A stretch of DNA of 36,751 bases from Fonticula alba (taxonomy: Eukaryota > Opisthokonta > Rotosphaerida > Fonticulaceae), in the NCBI RefSeq assembly GCF_000388065.1, contig NW_009242971.1, positions 2,734,645-2,771,395 of the forward strand, written 5' to 3'. Position numbers and translations under genes: made by a program. Position 1 is the first letter of the stretch, and every line of letters starts with the position of its first letter. The notes under the pieces are model-generated. The model was not told the DNA's origin and did no database searches. It worked only from the letters and a program-made list of their open reading frames with translations. Below, piece by piece: positions 31,956-36,751 of this stretch.

Positions 31956-34534
31956 AGAGAAAGAGGGAGAGGGAGAGAGAAAGAGGGGGGAGGAGAAGGG
32001 GGGGAGGAGAGGAGAGAGCATCCGAAAGGAGAGGAAATGCAGAAGGGGAGAAGGGGGTTCGCCATGGCATTGGACCACAACGATGGAGGAGAGAGGGAGA
32101 AGGAGCAAGCCGGAGAGGAGAAGATCAGTGACTAACTCATCTGGGTTGGGTAGGTGGGGGGATGGAGAAGAGGAGGGATGGAAGTGCGTGTGCGTGTCTG
32201 AAAAAATGTGTGTGTGTGTGCGTGCACATGCGTGTGCATTTGTGTGTGCACAGGTGGGGTAGGTCGCACTTTGGGGGAGGAGGAGGAGGAGGAGGAGGAG
32301 GAGGAGGAGGGAGAAGCGACGCAGGGGAGAGGATTGTCACAGGGAGGATATCGGGAGGGGGGGCACACAGCACAAACACCACTTAAAGAGGGAAAGTGGC
32401 AAGACGGACAAACACACATGGGGGGAAGGAGAACACTGGCAAACAGGGGACACAGGAGAGAAGGAGGGGGAGAGGGAGAGGACACAGCACTCGGGAAAGT
32501 CTAGAGGGAGGAGAGACGCATGGAGGGCAAAGGGGAGGCAGGGAGGCATGGTGCAAGGGATGGGTGAAGGGGAGGAAGGGGGTCGTACGGAGAATCTGGA
32601 GGAGGGGGAGACGAAGCAGGGGCACAGATACGCGGGGTCAGAGACCGAGGAGATATAGATGAGAGTGTGGAAACGGAGGGAGCATCAGTAAACAGTGAGA
32701 TAAAGGGCGGGGGAGGGGGGGGGGGGATAGGGAGGCAGGCGACACAATCATGCACAGCACACGGGCCCCGGAGGAGCCGGGCTTGGGTTTCCAGGGGCGG
32801 AGCGACACGGTGCGACGGGGAGAGGAGACATCGTCGCGCGGGTGTGACCGCGTGTCGAAGCCGGCTCGACCCCGGGCGCAAACGTCACATGGGGGATAAG
32901 GGCAGGAAGGAAAGAGAGAGAGAGAGAGAGAGAGATGGGGACAGATGGGAAACGAACCAGAAGCGGTGAGTTCTTCTGAGAGGGAGAGGGGAGAGGGTGG
33001 GGGAGAGAGGGATTCCGCCGATTTAGATTTCGCGGCCCCAGAGGAGCCGCCCCACAAGGCACGCCCTTGAAAAAGGCGGCCCCGACCCCACACTTGCACA
33101 GGCACACACACACACACAAGAGACACACGCGGGGGGGTGGCACGGAGCGGGCCGTTGCCGGGTCCACCCGCGCGGAAAGGGCTGTACTCCCTCTGACACC
33201 CACACACGCAGACACAGGCACCTTCAGGTCCCCCACCCGTGAGTACGGCGTGCGTGTCGTCAGGCGCACCGGCGCCTCTGCTCAGTGCCAGGGAGCAAGA
33301 GTGACAGGGTCATAGAGTGAGGAAGCTAGACCACCCAACCGCACGGATGCTGCGAACTCGCGCCGTCCGCCCCCATGGCCCCTAGGGCTGGAAAATGTCG
33401 GCCCCGCCCTCGCCCCCCCTCCGGCGCATGTTCGGGCGCGCGGGCGAAGCGTGAAGAAAAATCCAGCGTGGTCCCGGGAAGAAAAAAAGGGGCTTCCCAA
33501 CGGCAAGTACCCAGAGAGATGAGAAGGGCTGGGGCCGGGGGGGGTGGGGCTGTACCATGCCCCTCCGCCCCCCGGGGACAACGGGGAGGACGCACCAGGG
33601 GGCCGCGAGCCCCACCCGGCGAGGGCTCCGCCCGCGCGTGCATCCATCTGCCAGGCCTCGAGACAGAAGAGCAGCGACTCGCGGACCCGGCCCAGACGCC
33701 TCGGGCACACCCACACAAACTCACCGAGCCGACGCCGTGACTGACGGCCGTTTTTCCCGAGGCTCTAGGCGGCAGGCTCCACAGACTGGCCGACGGGAGC
33801 CGGCCACTGCCCTCGGACAGGCACACGGCCAAGGGCCTGTCCACACATCCCAGCCCAACAGTGGTGACCTCCAGAGGCCCCGCCCCCCGCCCCCCCCCCC
33901 CCCTCTCCCGAAGGAATCTCCACAATCACCTCGATTAGCGTGGAAGGCGGACACGCGCCCACCACCCGCCAATTGTCCTTTGTTCCAGTATGTTCTGGCT
34001 TTCCAGGGCTGCCGCCAGCCTGCACGTCGTCTGACGCGCCGGGGGCGGCCTTCGTCGGGCTCCTCAGCCGCGTACAAATGCCCTCATGACGATCCGCCCG
34101 CGACGGATCTAGTTTGGCCTGGATGTGCGCACGCCTGGGACAGGCTGCGCTGGTACGTGGGCTCCGGCGCCGGCCAGCCCCCTGGGGGGGGGGGGGGGGG
34201 GCGGGGGCGGGGGCGAACAAGCGGGATGAGGGAAGAGGGCCGAAAGGGGGACGACGTTGACTGGCGATTACTGGCAACGGATCCCCCGCCCTCACTGGTG
34301 CCCGACAGACAAAAGACGGAGCCGGGAAGAAAGGGAAGGAAGAAAAGCGAACTCTCGCGCTCCGCCCGCCCCCCCCCCCTGACCCGCCACCGCTGCCACA
34401 TTACCCCACACACGCTGCCCAGCCATGCGCATCCTCCCCCCCCCCCCACCCCCCACCCGCCCAGCACGACGCGCGCCAGGTGCGTAGTCAATTCTAGAAG
34501 GTGCCATGATGGCGTGTGGGGCGTGATCTCGGTC
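31862..34534. other. Gene-poor region between Hsp110 and TDP1 genes
   Basis: The part next to Hsp110 (31862-32120) is GA-rich on plus, so pyrimidine-rich on the Hsp110 sense strand, and probably holds its promoter. The rest has GA and GGA repeats, G runs near 32710-32726 and 34186-34201, C runs near 33891 and 34437, and no recognisable gene. Open frames at 33557-34744 (plus) and 33282-33925 (minus) look like GC-rich noise. Confidence 0.45.
32275..32311 (+). repeat. (GGA)n repeat, non-coding
   Basis: About twelve GGA units in the region upstream of the Hsp110 gene, with no reading frame of interest across it. Confidence 0.85.
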
Positions 34535-36728
34535 TCAGGTGAGATCAACTGCCCACGCACGCTGACCCTGCTGGTACGGGGCCGGTGGCAGCGAATACGG
34601 CAAGGGAAGGAGGAAGGTGCCTGGAGGGAGGGCCTCGGCCAGGACCTGGGCTGGGGTTGTTTTTGTCGCGGGCCAAGCGCCGGCAGGATGCGATTGGCAT
34701 GGTTCGCCCTTGATGTTGGCGAGTGCCGCGCCGGCATCTTGTGAAGGAGGGGAGTCCCTGGTGGTGGGGGCGATCCCGGCCGGGGCCGGCTCGGCGGCAT
34801 CGGCTGGGGCAAGGAAGCCATCCAATCGCGGGAGCAAATCCTGGCGGGGGACCATGCTGGACATCTGGAAGGGCATTGAGAGAAAGCTCGAGGAGGAGGA
34901 GGAGGAGGAGGAGGAGGAGGAGGAGGGGGAGCAGGAGGGGGAGCCTGTCCCAGGCTCGTCCTTGATGTTGTCCCCCGGGCAAACTGGCGCCGGATGCAGC
35001 GGCCGCGAGGGAGTGCACGAGAAGGACCACAGCCGGTGACCTATGCCGCAGCCAATCGCATCGAGGAGGGGAGCGGCGGGGGGATGAGTGGCACGAAGGG
35101 GAAGGCAGGAAGAGAGGCGAGACTCGGCCAGATGTGGCACGCGCACCGTGGGCCTTCAGCTGCTCCGGCGTGATGAGCACTCCCGCTTCGTAGCTGCGAA
35201 TCATGCACCGGACTGAGGCCGTGCGCGATTGGAATTGAACCTGCCCCCAGGCCGCGCGCGACATGTTGGCCGACGTGAGCAGGACCCACTCGATGGTGGT
35301 TTGCCCCAGGCCATCCAGATGATCAAGCCCCGGGCCCCAGAGCTCGGGGTCCAGGGCCAGCGAAGCGCGTGGCAGGGTGACATGCTCCGGGGTCAGACGA
35401 TACCGGATGAATGTCTTCAGGTGCGGCATGTGTCGGCGATAAAGGCCCAGGGCCCCGCCATCGTATTGGTGATAGAGATCACGCTGCGGGACACGACGGG
35501 GACAGGGGGAAAGGACGGGCAAACAGACCGCGGAGAGGAGAGTCAGAGGGGGCAGGATGCCGGACGAGCACGATGGCGAAGGCAGGCGCCCCATGCACGT
35601 ACCCCCCGGTAGTTTCGTAGCAGAGGGATGTGGGACTTCTGGCGGATGGGGATCGAGAAGCCAGACAGCCGGCTGCCGATCGACTCGAGAACCACGCGCT
35701 CGGTGGGGATGACAAATTCCATGTCGCTGGGCAGGGGGCATTCCGGCGGGGGAATCAGTCAGCCTGGCGGAGATGGAACACGGGGGCATGGGCACGCGCT
35801 GCCGGCTGGCGGCAGCCAAGGCGAGGACATGGGAAGGGGCGGAATGTGGCGCACAGGGCGGCTGGTTGGTCGATCGGGAGTTGATTGGACGGCCGAAAGG
35901 CGGAGAAGGATTCCGACAACTCCCGCAGCCAGGATTCCGTCAGGGAGCCCATCGAGGAGAACTGACAGACCACACGAGCTGTTGGAGCACCGTGTGGGGC
36001 AGGGGGGAGGGGGAAGAGAGAGGGAGGGGAGGAGGGAGATTGGATCCGGGAGACGGGATGAGCATGCCGAAGGGGAGGGAGAGCAAGAGGGGGGTCCGCG
36101 AAAATGAGGGGCAAACGGGGACACAGGGAGCGAGAGACCGAGAGGGGGGAGGAGCACATACATTGGTCCAGGGTTGCCGGGCTCCGAAGACGGCCATCCG
36201 GGTAGTCAATGGCCGCTGGATTGAAGGTGTCCTGGAGGATCTGCCGCAGCATGAGGTGCCCCCATTGGGGGGGGCCAGCTTGCACGCCAGCCTGGGCGCC
36301 CCTGCCAACGGCCCCGGTCCCGGCGCGGTGGCCCTCGATATGGGCATTCGCCTCGTCGAAGACGCGCGCGTGGCAGCCGGCCCGGCGCCGTGGCGGCCCG
36401 GCAGGCGGGACCGGCTCCGTGCGTGTAGCCGCCGCCGCCGCCGCCCCAGTCGGCGTGTGATGCCGGATGAGATCCGGGAAAAGAACCGGGTCGACTGGGT
36501 GATAACCCGGAACCGAGGCGACAAAATGCCCGCATGCGCCCGATAAATCGTACAGCCTCAGGCGCTCGATGAAGTGGATGGTCGACGGCGGGAGGAGGAC
36601 CTGCAAGAAACGAACCAATCCCCCGAAGAAGGGGGCCGGCGGCCGGGAGGCATATGGGCCATCGACTCCGGCCGATGGGAGCAGGGGGAAATCCTGTGCC
36701 CAGACGCCATTCACCATGCGATCATAGT
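34535..36728 (-). CDS. TDP1: Tyrosyl-DNA phosphodiesterase 1, 5' part outside window
   Basis: Five exons on minus: 36162-36728 (5' partial, entered in phase 1), 35891-35978, 35603-35726, 35147-35483 and 34535-34983, about 520 residues. The last acceptor could instead be at 35041, adding 19 residues. TDP1 hydrolyses the 3' phosphotyrosyl bond left by stalled topoisomerase I, via two HKN motifs. The second is visible: HLKTFIR, then LLTSANMSRAAWG and MIRSYEAGVLI. Also seen are DRMVNGVWAQDFPLL, the LSGACGHFVASVPG strand, WGHLMLRQIL and CQFSSMGSL. The first HKN motif must lie beyond the right edge. After SYEAGVLITPEQ an insertion of about 100 residues carries poly-Ser and two IKxEP motifs that fit the SUMO consensus. 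The end, LPYSLPPAPY then RAWAVDLT, stops before the last conserved segment of human TDP1. One donor, GTCCAA at 35890, is weak. Confidence 0.85.
34891..34925. repeat. GGA/TCC repeat encoding poly-Ser in TDP1
   Basis: A GGA repeat on plus reads as TCC codons on minus and encodes about a dozen consecutive Ser residues in the last TDP1 exon. Confidence 0.85.
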
Positions 36729-36751
36729 CTATGGGAAAGGCCCGGGGGGGG
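36729..36751 (-). other. 3' end of a TDP1 intron, cut by the window edge
   Basis: On minus, a G/C run and TTTCCCATAG lead into the exon starting at 36728. The upstream exons, with the start codon and first catalytic motif, are outside the window. Confidence 0.6.

Noticed and set aside
33557-34744. 395-residue open frame on plus
   Set aside because: Pro/Arg-rich translation across simple repeats, partly antisense to the last TDP1 exon, no family seen.

Overview
The window looks like nuclear DNA from a GC-rich, intron-rich unicellular eukaryote. Every recognisable gene is broken by short introns (mostly about 85-270 nt) with GT..AG ends, several acceptors are preceded by CTRAC branch-point-like sequences, and the proteins are eukaryotic signalling, RNA, repair and chaperone families. 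A RhoGEF with three CH domains recalls Trix of Dictyostelium. GC content and gene style would suit a GC-rich amoeboid relative of fungi and animals such as Fonticula, but that species guess is weak. Assembly quality is imperfect: there is a 73-N gap at 16640-16712 and there are many long C or G homopolymers.

Layout, left to right: an MTH1/NUDT1-type Nudix hydrolase (minus, 449-1393) is divergent from a 12-exon CH-CH-CH-DH-PH Rho guanine nucleotide exchange factor (plus, 2741-8712). Then come a 5-exon aldehyde dehydrogenase (plus, 9657-12177) and, convergent with it, a 6-exon DDX24/Mak5-type DEAD-box RNA helicase (minus, 12577-16444). About 4.5 kb without a convincing gene follows (16445-20928), including the gap. 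A 10-exon Ras guanine nucleotide exchange factor (plus, 20929-27991, possibly one more exon to 28188) converges on an Hsp110/Sse1-type chaperone (minus, 28902-31861), whose first exon appears to add a membrane anchor. Another 2.7 kb without visible genes leads to the 3' two thirds of tyrosyl-DNA phosphodiesterase TDP1 (minus, 34535-36728, cut by the window edge).

The genes do not form one pathway. Two are small-GTPase activators (Rho and Ras), two are genome-maintenance enzymes (MTH1 cleans oxidised dNTPs, TDP1 removes 3' blocks from DNA), and one each serves ribosome assembly, aldehyde oxidation and protein folding. Common to all is an unusual splice donor, GTRCGT: none of the 34 best-supported introns has the usual A at position +4. 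Nearly all genes also have pyrimidine-rich sense-strand introns and 5' flanks, often with long C runs.

The points most worth following up are the donor consensus, the possible membrane-anchored Hsp110, the triple-CH RhoGEF with an interrupted PH domain, the twin RRVSEP sites in the RasGEF tail, and a 34-bp repeat that ends exactly at the assembly gap.
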